Source: JASJAR01 sp039198225 (GTDB lineage Bacteria; Pseudomonadota; Alphaproteobacteria; Rhodobacterales; Rhodobacteraceae). From it: DNA of 64,000 bases. Where the stretch lies: positions 1 to 64,000 of the forward strand of contig JBCCTQ010000015.1 of the NCBI GenBank assembly GCA_039198225.1, written 5' to 3'. Shown here one piece after another: positions 35,884 to 44,254 of this stretch; position 1 is the stretch's first letter; each line of letters begins with the position of its first letter. The notes beneath the pieces are model-generated. The model worked only from the letters and a program-made list of their open reading frames with translations, was not told the DNA's origin and did not search any database. The position numbers and the translations under genes are program-made.

Positions 35884-37440
35884 TCATTCGATCCCCGGTT
35901 CAAACGCAAAGCGCGCGCCCTCGGGTAGGGTCGACGCGAATGCGCGGAGGCTCTCGACCAGTGGCGTAACCTCCTCGGGCCGGGTCGCGTAAAAGTCCAC
36001 CTCGGCACCGCCGAGAAAGCCCCGAGCAGGGCTGATATGCAGTTGGCCGAGGCGGATCCAACCGTCGGGGACCGCCTCACCGAGCCAGCTCTCGTAAATC
36101 ATTGCCAACCCCACATCGTACTCGGTCGCCAGGGGTCCGGCCCAACCGTTGTCGGGGGCCGAGAGGCGGATCCGGCGCGCCTCGCTATTGGCCAAGCCCC
36201 AAAGGTCGAGAACATAATTCGGATTACCCCAGACGACGCGTCCGAGGTCATTTATCGCCACGTTGGTTCCGGCAAAGTCCTGGGCGAAGCGGGCCATTTG
36301 CCCCTGTTGGAGATGGATAGCCCTTGGGTTCCAAAAGTACTCCGTCACGCTTTCGCGGGCATAGGTCGCACCCGATAGCGCGGCGGGCGCCAGGGAGACG
36401 GCGAGAGCCAAGCCAGGCCGGCTCGCGCCAAGGGCCAATGCGATCAACCCTGCCCCAAGCGCATAAAGCGCATAGTGCTCATATCGTTCCATCCAGCCGA
36501 TTTGTCCGAACACCAGATGCGCACCCCCTGCCCCGACCAGGACCCAGACGAGAATGCCCCGCCGGGAGGCGGCGAGCTTGTGATCAAGCGTGCGAAGAAT
36601 GAGCGCGGCCATAGGTATCGACGCGAGCGCGATCCCGTTCGGCTGGGAAAGGTTGCTCCCAAACCGTCGGAGCGACCGTTCGAGCCGGGACAGGTCGGGG
36701 CCGTCGAGGGTTCCGAGCTTTGCAGACACCGAACTCGGCAAGGGATCGAGGCCGAGGGAAACGAGGAAGGCCATGAAACCCGCCAACGGAATGAAGGCGA
36801 GGACGAGGGCCAAAGCAGCCCAACCCCGGCGAGCGACAAGAAAGAGCGCAAAGGCCGCCATCAAGGACAAGGCCACGCCTTCAAAGCGGAGAAGCGGCGC
36901 GGCGAGAATACCAAGAAAGAGCCAAGGGGTGACCCGCCCATCCGTGAAAAGTCGCACGAGACCATAGATGATCAGAAGGCTCGCAGCCCCGTGGAGGCTG
37001 TGCTCCATCCCCGAAAACGCGGCCGCGTGGGTTCCGTAAGCGGCGGGGACAAGTAGCGCCACGGCACTGACCAAAGCGCCCCGCCCCCCGGCCGCACGGA
37101 GGATCGCCGCAAAGAGACCGGCCCCGATCAGGAGGGCAAGAACGTTCCAAATGAGCGGCAGCACGCGTTGAAGGGCGCTTTCGGGAAAGGCTGCGAGGAG
37201 AAAAGGATAAAGCGGAGACGAGGCGGCGCTCGCCGCTTCGCCGGCATTTACCCCATAGCCCCCGCGGGCGATCTCGGAGGCCATGGCGAGGTGAATGTAG
37301 ACGTCGTCCAGCGGATATTCGAAGACCCAACCGGCGCGCCAGGCGGAAACCAGTTGCAGCAAAAGATAGGGCGCGAGCGCCCCGACCACGGCAAGGCGGG
37401 TCAAGCTCGGGCGCGTTTTGGCTTCAAGGGTGTCGTTCAA
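35884..37440 (-). CDS. GT-C-fold polytopic membrane protein (glycosyltransferase-like)
   Basis: A 518-residue protein with about ten hydrophobic segments. After the first, FEYPLDDVYIHLAMASEIARGGYGVNAGE carries the acidic DD-containing loop and 'SSPLYPFLLA' pattern of lipid-linked-sugar GT-C enzymes (ArnT/GT39-like). The C-terminal third is periplasmic-looking with no further motif. The start is a TTG whose last bases form TTGA with the stop of a 20-codon ORF, without an independent ribosome site. That suggests translation coupled to pccA. The sugar and acceptor are unknown. Confidence 0.75.
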   Translation of the reverse strand: MNDTLEAKTRPSLTRLAVVGALAPYLLLQLVSAWRAGWVFEYPLDDVYIHLAMASEIARGGYGVNAGEAASAASSPLYPFLLAAFPESALQRVLPLIWNVLALLIGAGLFAAILRAAGGRGALVSAVALLVPAAYGTHAAAFSGMEHSLHGAASLLIIYGLVRLFTDGRVTPWLFLGILAAPLLRFEGVALSLMAAFALFLVARRGWAALALVLAFIPLAGFMAFLVSLGLDPLPSSVSAKLGTLDGPDLSRLERSLRRFGSNLSQPNGIALASIPMAALILRTLDHKLAASRRGILVWVLVGAGGAHLVFGQIGWMERYEHYALYALGAGLIALALGASRPGLALAVSLAPAALSGATYARESVTEYFWNPRAIHLQQGQMARFAQDFAGTNVAINDLGRVVWGNPNYVLDLWGLANSEARRIRLSAPDNGWAGPLATEYDVGLAMIYESWLGEAVPDGWIRLGQLHISPARGFLGGAEVDFYATRPEEVTPLVESLRAFASTLPEGARFAFEPGIE

Positions 37441-37499
37441 CGCGCAAACCGGATCCGATCACGGATCCGGGGCCGGATCCGCACCCGGATCCGCCTCAT
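37437..37499 (-). CDS. 20-codon Arg/Ile-repeat ORF bridging pccA and the GT-C gene
   Basis: An ATG overlapping the pccA stop (ATGA) opens a frame of 20 codons rich in Arg and Ile (RIRV, RIRP, RIRD, RIRF) that ends in a TGA overlapping the TTG start of the next gene (TTGA). The four quasi-repeats come from four 12-bp DNA units. GGAA lies before the ATG. It may be a translational-coupling bridge, a short cationic peptide, or chance from the repeat. Too short for standard gene finders. Confidence 0.4.
   Translation of the reverse strand: MRRIRVRIRPRIRDRIRFAR
37451..37498. repeat. Four tandem 12-bp units with GGATCCG core
   Basis: GGATCC occurs at 37451, 37463, 37475 and 37487, exactly 12 bases apart, each followed by G. 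The remaining five bases vary between units. The array fills the whole space between pccA and the next gene. Confidence 0.9.
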
Positions 37500-39496
37500 T
37501 CAAATTCCATGATCACGTCGTCGACGGCGAGACTTGCTCCGGGTTCGGCCCGGAGTTTGGTTACCGTCGCCTTCCGTTCGGCGCGGAGGATGTTTTCCAT
37601 TTTCATCGCCTCGACCGTGCAAAGTGCCTGACCCTCTTCTACGGTCTCGCCTTCAGTCACGTCGATCTTCACCACGAGCCCTGGCATCGGGCAAAGGAGG
37701 AATTTCGACGTGTCGGGCGGCAGTTTCTCGGGCATGAGTCGCGCCAATTCTGCATGCCGAGGCGTGCGGATCTCGACTTCGAGATCAGCGCCTCGGTTGC
37801 GGATCCGGAAGCCCGACGTAATCTCATTGACCTTGAGGATCAAAGGATCGCCATCGACAAGCATCCAAGCCAGATGCTCGCCAGGGGTCCAGTCACCCTC
37901 AATATCATGGGTCGCGCCATCGTCGAACGTGACGCTGGCCCCGCCTTCCCGAGCATCGATGGTGACATCGTAGTCCTTGCCCCCGAGCGCCACGTTCCAA
38001 GCACTCCCGACCTTGCGCTCGTGGTTGTCCATCCGGCCCGATACCCGGGTGCGCCTGATTTCGGCGACCCGGTACATCGCGGCGGCCGAAGCCGCGATGC
38101 CCCTCAGGTCGTCATCGGTCAGGTCGACGCCGGAAAAGCCATCGGGATATTCCTCAGCGATGAACGCAGTCGTAATTTCGCCCGAGACAAAGCGCGGATG
38201 GTCCATGACCGCCGAGAGGAAGGGGAGGTTGTGGCCGATCCCTTCAAGCTCGAAAGCGTCGAGTGCCGCGCGCATTTCACCAAGTGCGGCGTCCCGGCTT
38301 GGCGCCCAGGTGCAGAGTTTGGCGATCATCGGGTCGTAAAACATAGAGATCTCGCCGCCCTCAAATACGCCAGTATCGTTTCGCACGGCCCGGGTCGCCT
38401 CGCTCAGTTCAGCAGGGGGGCGGTAGCGCGTGAGCCGGCCGATGGACGGGAGGAAGTTACGATAGGGATCTTCGGCATAGAGCCGGCTTTCAAGGGCCCA
38501 TCCGTCGATTTTGACGTCTTCCTGGCGGATCGCGAGCGTCTCGCCAGATGCGACGCGGATCATCTGCTCGACAAGGTCGATCCCAGTGATGAGTTCGGTC
38601 ACCGGATGCTCGACCTGGAGACGGGTATTCATTTCTAGAAAATAGAAGTTCTTGTCACCGTCGACGATGAACTCGACCGTTCCAGCTGAGGAGTAATCCA
38701 CTGCCTTGGCAAGGGCGACGGCCTGTTCGCCCATGGCTGCACGGGTCTCTTCGTCAAGAAACGGCGACGGCGCCTCTTCGATGACCTTTTGGTTCCGACG
38801 CTGGATCGAGCATTCGCGCTCGTTGAGGTAAATGCAGTTGCGGTGTTTGTCGCCGAGGACTTGGATTTCGATGTGGCGGGGTTGGGTGACGAACTTTTCG
38901 ATGAAGATCCGGTCATCCCCGAAGGACGCGGCCGCCTCGTTTTTCGAACTTTGGAAACCTTCGCGGGCCTCCTCATCGCTCCAGGCGATGCGCATGCCTT
39001 TGCCGCCGCCGCCTGCGGAGGCTTTGATCATCACCGGATAGCCGATCTCGCCCGCGATTTTGACGGCTTCGTCCGCGTCTTCGATCAGCCCCATATAGCC
39101 CGGTACGGTGGAGACCCCGGCCCCAGCCGCGATCTTTTTCGAAGTGATCTTGTCGCCCATGGCCTCGATCGCGCCCACCGGCGGGCCGATGAACGCGACA
39201 CCGGCCGCGTCCAGGGCGGCGGCAAATTTCGGGTTTTCGGAAAGAAACCCATATCCAGGATGGACCGCATCTGCGCCGGTGGCTTCGATGGCGGCCATGA
39301 TCTTGTCGATGACAATGTAGGATTGGTTGGCCGGTGGCGGGCCGATATGGATCGCCTCATCGGCCATCTTAACATGGAGCGCCTGGGCATCGGCGTCGGA
39401 AAAGACTGCCACGGTTTTGATCCCCATCCGCCTGGCTGTCTTCATGACGCGGCACGCGATCTCGCCCCGATTGGCAATCAATATCTTTTGAATCAC
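37496..39496 (-). CDS. pccA: Propionyl-CoA carboxylase, biotin-containing alpha subunit
   Basis: A 666-residue protein: biotin carboxylase N-domain (KILIANRGEIACRVMKTARRMGI), ATP-grasp (KASAGGGGKGMRI, ERECSIQRRNQKVIEEAPS, FYFLEMNTRLQVEHPVTE), then the linker region and the C-terminal biotinyl domain with biotin lysine in CTVEAMKMENIL. It carboxylates biotin for transfer to propionyl-CoA by PccB. Pairing with PccB and methylmalonyl-CoA mutase in this locus supports propionyl- rather than acetyl- or methylcrotonyl-CoA. Its stop overlaps the Arg/Ile mini-ORF. Confidence 0.95.
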   Translation of the reverse strand: MIQKILIANRGEIACRVMKTARRMGIKTVAVFSDADAQALHVKMADEAIHIGPPPANQSYIVIDKIMAAIEATGADAVHPGYGFLSENPKFAAALDAAGVAFIGPPVGAIEAMGDKITSKKIAAGAGVSTVPGYMGLIEDADEAVKIAGEIGYPVMIKASAGGGGKGMRIAWSDEEAREGFQSSKNEAAASFGDDRIFIEKFVTQPRHIEIQVLGDKHRNCIYLNERECSIQRRNQKVIEEAPSPFLDEETRAAMGEQAVALAKAVDYSSAGTVEFIVDGDKNFYFLEMNTRLQVEHPVTELITGIDLVEQMIRVASGETLAIRQEDVKIDGWALESRLYAEDPYRNFLPSIGRLTRYRPPAELSEATRAVRNDTGVFEGGEISMFYDPMIAKLCTWAPSRDAALGEMRAALDAFELEGIGHNLPFLSAVMDHPRFVSGEITTAFIAEEYPDGFSGVDLTDDDLRGIAASAAAMYRVAEIRRTRVSGRMDNHERKVGSAWNVALGGKDYDVTIDAREGGASVTFDDGATHDIEGDWTPGEHLAWMLVDGDPLILKVNEITSGFRIRNRGADLEVEIRTPRHAELARLMPEKLPPDTSKFLLCPMPGLVVKIDVTEGETVEEGQALCTVEAMKMENILRAERKATVTKLRAEPGASLAVDDVIMEFE

Positions 39497-39624
39497 AGGG
39501 GTACCCTTCGATCATTCGGGGGGACCATAAACGCAAATTTCCCTGGGCGGGAGAGGTCGCGGCGCAGTCAAACGCCGCGTCCTAAATTTGGTGTCCCGGC
39601 TGCCCGAACCTCCAGGCCGTTAGA

Positions 39625-39828
39625 TTAGCAGCGGCCCGGATAGGTTTGACAATACGCAACATTCCCCGCCGCGCCGAGCGCTGCCCCGGTCAGAATATCG
39701 CCGTTGGTTGCTGCCGAGACGCCCGCACCGGCTGCGCCCCCGATCAGGGCCTGCTCGCCCAATGTGTCGCCACAGGCTCCGAGCCCAAAACCCCCCAGAA
39801 GGAGAAGGATCGCCGTCATACGCCGCAT
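39625..39828 (-). CDS. Small lipoprotein with glycine-zipper-like segment
   Basis: A 67-residue predicted lipoprotein: signal MRRMTAILLLLGGFGLGAC with lipobox cysteine at 19, then a Gly/Ala-rich stretch (GGAAGAGVSAATNGDILTGAALGAAGNV) like glycine-zipper membrane segments, and a C-terminal pair of cysteines (CQTYPGRC). AGGAG precedes the ATG. A longer open frame upstream has no homology support. It lies upstream of pccA on the same strand. Function unknown. Confidence 0.8.
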   Translation of the reverse strand: MRRMTAILLLLGGFGLGACGDTLGEQALIGGAAGAGVSAATNGDILTGAALGAAGNVAYCQTYPGRC

Positions 39829-40154
39829 GGATGTGCTCCTCGATTGTAACTGCCTCATGCGCGAAAGAGCGCCCGAATGCCTGATTTTGCAAGCCATTTT
39901 TCGAGACGCCGCACCCCCGGGCAGGCCCCCGCCGGGGGCGAACAAAGGTGCGGACGGCGCAGAGACGCTGGCATCCACGCCGTCCGCCTTGGGAAGGGTA
40001 TCGGACCTTTCCATCCGGAACGCAGCTCTTCGCTGGAGGGGGTTGTCCCGGACGAAGACAGCTTATCGGGAAAAAACGGCGGGGTGCGAGCCCCATGGTC
40101 GGCGAGCAGTCCTCCTGGCAGCAGCTCGCCGGGTTCTGGCGCGCCTCGGCGATT
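39829..40154. other. Structured non-coding interval
   Basis: Between two small minus-strand genes. It contains a G/C hairpin (GCCCCCG / CGGGGGC-type, near 39924-39939) and a wider inverted repeat GGACGGCG...CGCCGTCC close by. These could end transcription of the 88-codon gene or form a leader of the downstream lipoprotein. No gene was recognised. Confidence 0.4.
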
Positions 40155-40421
40155 TCACGCCCGACGTCGGGCGAAGAGCTCCGGAAAGCTGTGCCGGGCC
40201 TCAGCGAGATTAATTCGAAGTTCAGCCTCATAGGAGGCGGGATCGAACGAATCGTCCGCTGGCACCACTTCCCGGTCCAAAAGCCAAGACAGGCGGCCCG
40301 CATCGAGGTTACCGCGGACGAACGAATCTTCGCCGAAATGTTCAATAAGGGCTGAAAGGAAGGCCGCATCGGCAGCGCTGTCGGCGGGGCGCCGGTCGGC
40401 ATGGCGTGCGCGGGCTCTCAA
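40155..40421 (-). CDS. Hypothetical 88-residue protein
   Basis: An unrecognised soluble protein: a basic N-terminus (RARARHADRRPADS) then an acidic, helical body (DAAFLSALIEHFGEDSFVRGNLDAGRLSWLLDREVVPADDSFDPASYEAELRINLAEA). The start is a TTG preceded by AAAGGAG at good spacing; the open frame continues 30 codons further upstream without a better start. It sits among small lipoprotein genes between pccB and pccA but has no signal peptide. Confidence 0.6.
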   Translation of the reverse strand: MRARARHADRRPADSAADAAFLSALIEHFGEDSFVRGNLDAGRLSWLLDREVVPADDSFDPASYEAELRINLAEARHSFPELFARRRA

Positions 40422-40546
40422 AGGGGTCGCTCCTTTGGGATTGGCACGCCGGATTGTAAACTGGAAGTCAGTTCCGGGAAGTCTCCCGGGAAAGCCCCTG
40501 TGCTTCAGCATGGCCTGGCATTTCTCGCCTGGCGAAGGGGGCCGTA

Positions 40547-40568
40547 GGGCGGACAGGAACGTCCGCCC
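40547..40568 (-). terminator. Hairpin after the second 43-residue lipoprotein gene
   Basis: GGGCGGAC / GTCCGCCC, 8 bp with a 6-base loop, starting 11 bases after the stop on the minus strand. A clear U-tract is lacking. Confidence 0.55.
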
Positions 40569-40578
40569 GCAGGAAGAT

Positions 40579-40710
40579 TTAGAACTTGGACATAGGCTTG
40601 TCGTCCATCATGATCGGCTCTTCGATCACGACCGGCTCTTCTTGTTGAGCGCAGGCGCCAAGGACGGTCATAACACCGAGGGCCATGAGGGCGATAAGGT
40701 TCTTCGACAT
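40579..40710 (-). CDS. Tiny lipoprotein B (43 residues)
   Basis: A 43-residue protein: MSKNLIALMALGVMTVLGAC is a lipoprotein signal with Cys20, followed by AQQEEPVVIEEP and a tail ending PMSKF. It is a clear paralogue of the gene 81 bases upstream (same MSK start, LGA/VAAC-AQQEE core, KF end). AGGAG lies seven bases before the ATG. The mature part is only about 24 acidic residues. Likely periplasmic-face membrane anchored; function unknown. Confidence 0.8.
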   Translation of the reverse strand: MSKNLIALMALGVMTVLGACAQQEEPVVIEEPIMMDDKPMSKF

Positions 40711-40762
40711 TTGGAACTCCTAGATTGTCGATTGTCCGCACCGTCTCTGTCGGGCGCGGTTC

Positions 40763-40784
40763 GGGCGGGCCACCTGGCCCGCCC
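40763..40784 (-). terminator. Hairpin between the two tiny lipoprotein genes
   Basis: GGGCGGGCC / GGCCCGCCC, a perfect 9-bp G/C stem with loop ACCT, eight bases after the stop of the first lipoprotein gene on the minus strand. Strong stem, no U-tract. Confidence 0.6.
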
Positions 40785-40791
40785 TGGGTAA

Positions 40792-40923
40792 TTAAAACTT
40801 GCCGGTTACCGGTTCTGCCTCGATTGGCTCGGGCTCCACGAAGATAACCTCTTCCTGCTGGGCGCAAGCTGCGACCAGGGTGAGCAGGCCGAGGGCGAGA
40901 AGTGCGGTGATGCTCTTCGACAT
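40792..40923 (-). CDS. Tiny lipoprotein A (43 residues)
   Basis: A 43-residue protein with signal MSKSITALLALGLLTLVAAC (Cys20) then AQQEEVIFVEPEPIEAEP and a KF end. Exactly the same length as its downstream paralogue. TAGGAG lies at ideal distance before the ATG. It is the first gene after pccB in the direction of transcription, followed by its own hairpin. Function unknown. Confidence 0.8.
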   Translation of the reverse strand: MSKSITALLALGLLTLVAACAQQEEVIFVEPEPIEAEPVTGKF

Positions 40924-41159
40924 CTGGGTCTCCTAAATTGCCGAAAGACAGCGACCGGATGTCGCTCCGGTGCCTGTCCCCATTCCTTTGATCCGACACC
41001 CGTCGGGGTATCCCGGCGGACGCTAACGCAACATTTAGGAAAATCCTATGCTTCGCAGCGTTGTACGGCGAATTGTGGCCAAGACGCATCATCCGGCGAA
41101 AGATAGCCTATGGCCGTTGATCTGCCCGGTTGATGTCCCAATCGCCGGGAAGGCCGCCA

Positions 41160-42689
41160 TCAGAGCGGCAGGTTGTCGTGCTTCTTCCACGGATTTTCGA
41201 GCCGTTTGGTGCGGAGCGACGACAGCGCGCGCGCAATTCGTTTCCGGGTCAGGCGAGGTTGGATCACCTCGTCGATGAAGCCCCGTTCGGCCGCACGGAA
41301 CGGATTGGCGAAATTATCCTCGTATTCCTTGGTGCGCGCGGCGATTTTGGCAGCATCATCGCGTTCGGACCGATAAAGGATTTCTACCGCGCCCTTCGAC
41401 CCCATCACGGCGACTTCCGCCGATGGCCAGGCATAGTTGAAATCACCTCGAAGGTGCTTTGAAGCCATCACCACATAGGCCCCGCCATAGGCTTTCCGGG
41501 TAATCAGCGTGACCTTGGGCACCGTGGCCTCCCCATAGGCAAAGAGGAGCTTCGCGCCGTGTTTGATGATGCCGCCATATTCCTGGGTCACGCCCGGCAA
41601 GAAACCCGGCACGTCCACGAAGGTGAGGATCGGGATATCAAACGCGTCGCAGAACCGGACAAAACGGGCGGCCTTTCGGCTCGCATCGATATCCAAACAG
41701 CCCGCCAGAACCATGGGCTGGTTGGCCACCACCCCCACGGTCGAGCCTTCGATACGGATAAATCCGGTCACGATATTGCCTGCGAACGCGGCCTGAATCT
41801 CGAAGAAGTCCCCCTCATCGGCGATGCGGGTGATGAGCTCTTTCATATCGTAGGGCTGGTTCGGATTGGCCGGAACTAGGGTGTCTAGGGCGGGTTCAAT
41901 CCGGTCGGGCTCGTCGTAGAATGGGCGGACCGGGGGCTTTTCGCGGTTTGAAAGGGGGAGAAAATCGACGAGGCGGCGAACCTCGATCAGAGTTTCGACG
42001 TCGTTTTTGAAGGCGCCGTCGGCGACGGAGGATTTCTTGGTATGGGTCGAGGCCCCGCCTAATTCTTCGGCGGTGACGATCTCGTTGGTGACGGTTTTCA
42101 CCACGTCCGGCCCGGTCACGAACATGTAGCTCGTGTCTTCGACCATGAAGATAAAATCGGTCATGGCCGGGGAATAGACAGCGCCGCCCGCGCAGGGTCC
42201 CATAATGACGCTGATTTGCGGCACCACGCCCGAGGCGAGGATATTTCGCTGGAAGACTTCGGCATAGCCCGCAAGGCTCGCCACCCCTTCCTGGATCCGG
42301 GCCCCACCGGAATCATTGAGCCCGATTACCGGGGCTCCGTTTTGGATCGCCATATCCATGATTTTGACGATCTTCTGGGCATGGGTCTCCGAAAGCGAGC
42401 CGCCAAAAACGGTGAAGTCTTGGCTGAACACATAAACGAGGCGCCCGTTGATCGTACCCCAGCCGGTCACGACCCCGTCGCCAGAGGGCCGTTCGGCATC
42501 GAGGCCGAAATCGGTGGCGCGGTGGGCCACGAACATGTCGAATTCTTCGAAACTGTCTTCATCGAGAAGGACTTCAATCCGCTCGCGGGCGGTGAGTTTG
42601 CCCCGCGCATGCTGGGCGTCGATCCGGCGTTGGCCGCCCCCGGCGCGGGCCGCGACCCGGCGCTCTTCGAGTTGGTCGTGAATGGTCAT
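41160..42689 (-). CDS. pccB: Propionyl-CoA carboxylase, beta (carboxyltransferase) subunit
   Basis: A 509-residue carboxyltransferase that moves CO2 from biotin to propionyl-CoA. The crotonase-like halves are recognisable: ARGKLTARERIEVLLDEDSFEE, GLNDSGGARIQEGVASLAGY and GPCAGGAVYSPAMTDF, then TFVDVPGFLPGVTQEYGGIIKHGAKLLFAYGEATVPKVTLITRKAYGGAY. GAAGGA precedes the ATG. PccA lies 1.7 kb downstream on the same strand, separated by four small genes. Confidence 0.97.
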   Translation of the reverse strand: MTIHDQLEERRVAARAGGGQRRIDAQHARGKLTARERIEVLLDEDSFEEFDMFVAHRATDFGLDAERPSGDGVVTGWGTINGRLVYVFSQDFTVFGGSLSETHAQKIVKIMDMAIQNGAPVIGLNDSGGARIQEGVASLAGYAEVFQRNILASGVVPQISVIMGPCAGGAVYSPAMTDFIFMVEDTSYMFVTGPDVVKTVTNEIVTAEELGGASTHTKKSSVADGAFKNDVETLIEVRRLVDFLPLSNREKPPVRPFYDEPDRIEPALDTLVPANPNQPYDMKELITRIADEGDFFEIQAAFAGNIVTGFIRIEGSTVGVVANQPMVLAGCLDIDASRKAARFVRFCDAFDIPILTFVDVPGFLPGVTQEYGGIIKHGAKLLFAYGEATVPKVTLITRKAYGGAYVVMASKHLRGDFNYAWPSAEVAVMGSKGAVEILYRSERDDAAKIAARTKEYEDNFANPFRAAERGFIDEVIQPRLTRKRIARALSSLRTKRLENPWKKHDNLPL

Positions 42690-43039
42690 ACTCGGTCCTT
42701 CTCGTTGGGCCCCTCGCCCGATGGCGGCGCAATTATCCTTCGTTCCGAGGCCCGTGTGACAAATATTTGGCCGGCGCGCAAACCTCCGTCGGGGCTTTTT
42801 TGAAATTGCGAGCCTGACGGCTCACGTCATTATTTAGCGCGCACCAGGCGGGGAGATTTGGGCCAGGGCGAAACGGACCGGGAGCCGACCTCACGCGTTT
42901 GAGGATCGGAGTGCTTCGGCATGAGTATTTTTGCCAGGATGAAGCCCCATTGCCCCGAGCTTGACCCGCGGCCGCTCCCGTTTCTCCGCCGCAAATTAGC
43001 GCAATTGGAATTGCCAGCCAGGAGGCGTAGGAGACGAGG
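42690..43039. other. Divergent promoter region of pccB and an MFS gene
   Basis: 350 bases with no convincing gene. It holds a 10-bp palindrome CAAATATTTG at 42760-42769 about 70 bases upstream of pccB and a small hairpin (GAGCC-TGAC-GGCTC) near 42810. Either could be regulatory; nothing more can be said. Confidence 0.35.
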
Positions 43040-44254
43040 ATGACGCCTGCCATTCCGGCCCGGCTTTTTGACCGGACCACCCCGCCCCATATCGTCACCC
43101 TCGTTCTTCTCGCCGGGATAGGCGCGATGAATATGAGTGTCTTTCTCCCGTCGCTTCCGTCGATGACAACGGATTTCGGGACCGAATACGGGGTGATGCA
43201 GCTTGCGGTATCGCTCTATCTGGCGGTCACCGCGCTTCTTCAATTGGTGATCGGGCCCTTGGCCGACCGGTTCGGGCGGCGCCCGGTGATGATCGGGTCC
43301 CTCGTGATTTTCATTTGCGCGAGTGTGGGCTGCATGTTGGCGCAAAGCGTCGAGACGTTCTTGGCCTTCCGCATGACCCAGGCGGCGGTGGCATCTGGGC
43401 TAGCACTCTCGCGGGCGGTGGTGCGCGATCTTTACGAAGAAGGCGAAGCCGCCTCGATGATCGGCTATGTCACCATGGGAATGGCGCTTGTGCCGATGTT
43501 TGCGCCCACAATTGGCGGAGCGCTCGAAGAGCTCGTCGGATGGCGGGCGACTTTTGCATTCCTCACCCTGGCTGGGCTCGGCGTTCTGGCCCTTGCCTGG
43601 ACCGATATGGGGGAGACGAGGCCTGACCGGCCAACCGGTGCGGCCGCTGCGTTTCGCGATCTCCCAGAGCTTTTCGCCTCGCGGCGGTTCTGGGGTTATG
43701 TGGCCGCGGCGGCCTTCGCATCAGGGAGCTTTTTTGCTTTTCTTGGCGGAGCCCCTTTCGTCGCAAGCGAGGTCTATGGGCTCTCAGCCTTCTGGGCTGG
43801 TGTCGGCTTCGGGGCTCCAGCCATCGGATACATGCTCGGGAATTTCCTGTCTGGTCGCTATTCGGCCGCCGTTGGCGTCAACCGGATGATCCAATTCGGC
43901 ACGCTCATCACCCTCGCGGGGCTCGGCATAGCTGTGGCGCTCACGGCAGCCGGGTTCGGCTCGGCTCAACTCTTCTTTCTCTCCTGTACGAGTGTCGGTC
44001 TCGGCAACGGGCTCGTTATTCCCAATTCGTCGGCCGGCATGCTGTCGGTGAGGCCCCATCTTGCGGGCACCGCGTCGGGCATTGGCGGGGCCGCAATGGT
44101 GGGAGGTGGGGCGGCGCTCTCGGCGTTTTCCGGAGTGGTTTTAGGCTTCGGCGGCGGGAGCCTGCCGCTGCTCGTCCTGATGCTGACGACGAGCGTTTTG
44201 GCTGTCTTGTCTATCACTTACGTGATCCGGCGGGAGGCGGCGATCGCGGGTTAG
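43040..44254 (+). CDS. MFS transporter, Bcr/CflA type
   Basis: A 404-residue major-facilitator protein with twelve hydrophobic segments. The loop motif GPLADRFGRRPVMIGS between helices 2 and 3 and the helix-4 motif FRMTQAAVASGLALSRAVVRDL fit the drug:proton antiporter family that includes Bcr and CflA. It is probably an exporter of small toxic or signalling molecules. The 3' end overlaps the convergent murD gene by four bases. Confidence 0.92.
   Translation: MTPAIPARLFDRTTPPHIVTLVLLAGIGAMNMSVFLPSLPSMTTDFGTEYGVMQLAVSLYLAVTALLQLVIGPLADRFGRRPVMIGSLVIFICASVGCMLAQSVETFLAFRMTQAAVASGLALSRAVVRDLYEEGEAASMIGYVTMGMALVPMFAPTIGGALEELVGWRATFAFLTLAGLGVLALAWTDMGETRPDRPTGAAAAFRDLPELFASRRFWGYVAAAAFASGSFFAFLGGAPFVASEVYGLSAFWAGVGFGAPAIGYMLGNFLSGRYSAAVGVNRMIQFGTLITLAGLGIAVALTAAGFGSAQLFFLSCTSVGLGNGLVIPNSSAGMLSVRPHLAGTASGIGGAAMVGGGAALSAFSGVVLGFGGGSLPLLVLMLTTSVLAVLSITYVIRREAAIAG

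Noticed and set aside
42760..42769. CAAATATTTG upstream of pccB as a short-chain-acyl regulator site
   Set aside because: A single 10-bp palindrome without the paired TTTGCAA-type spacing I would expect; no equivalent lies before pccA or mcm.
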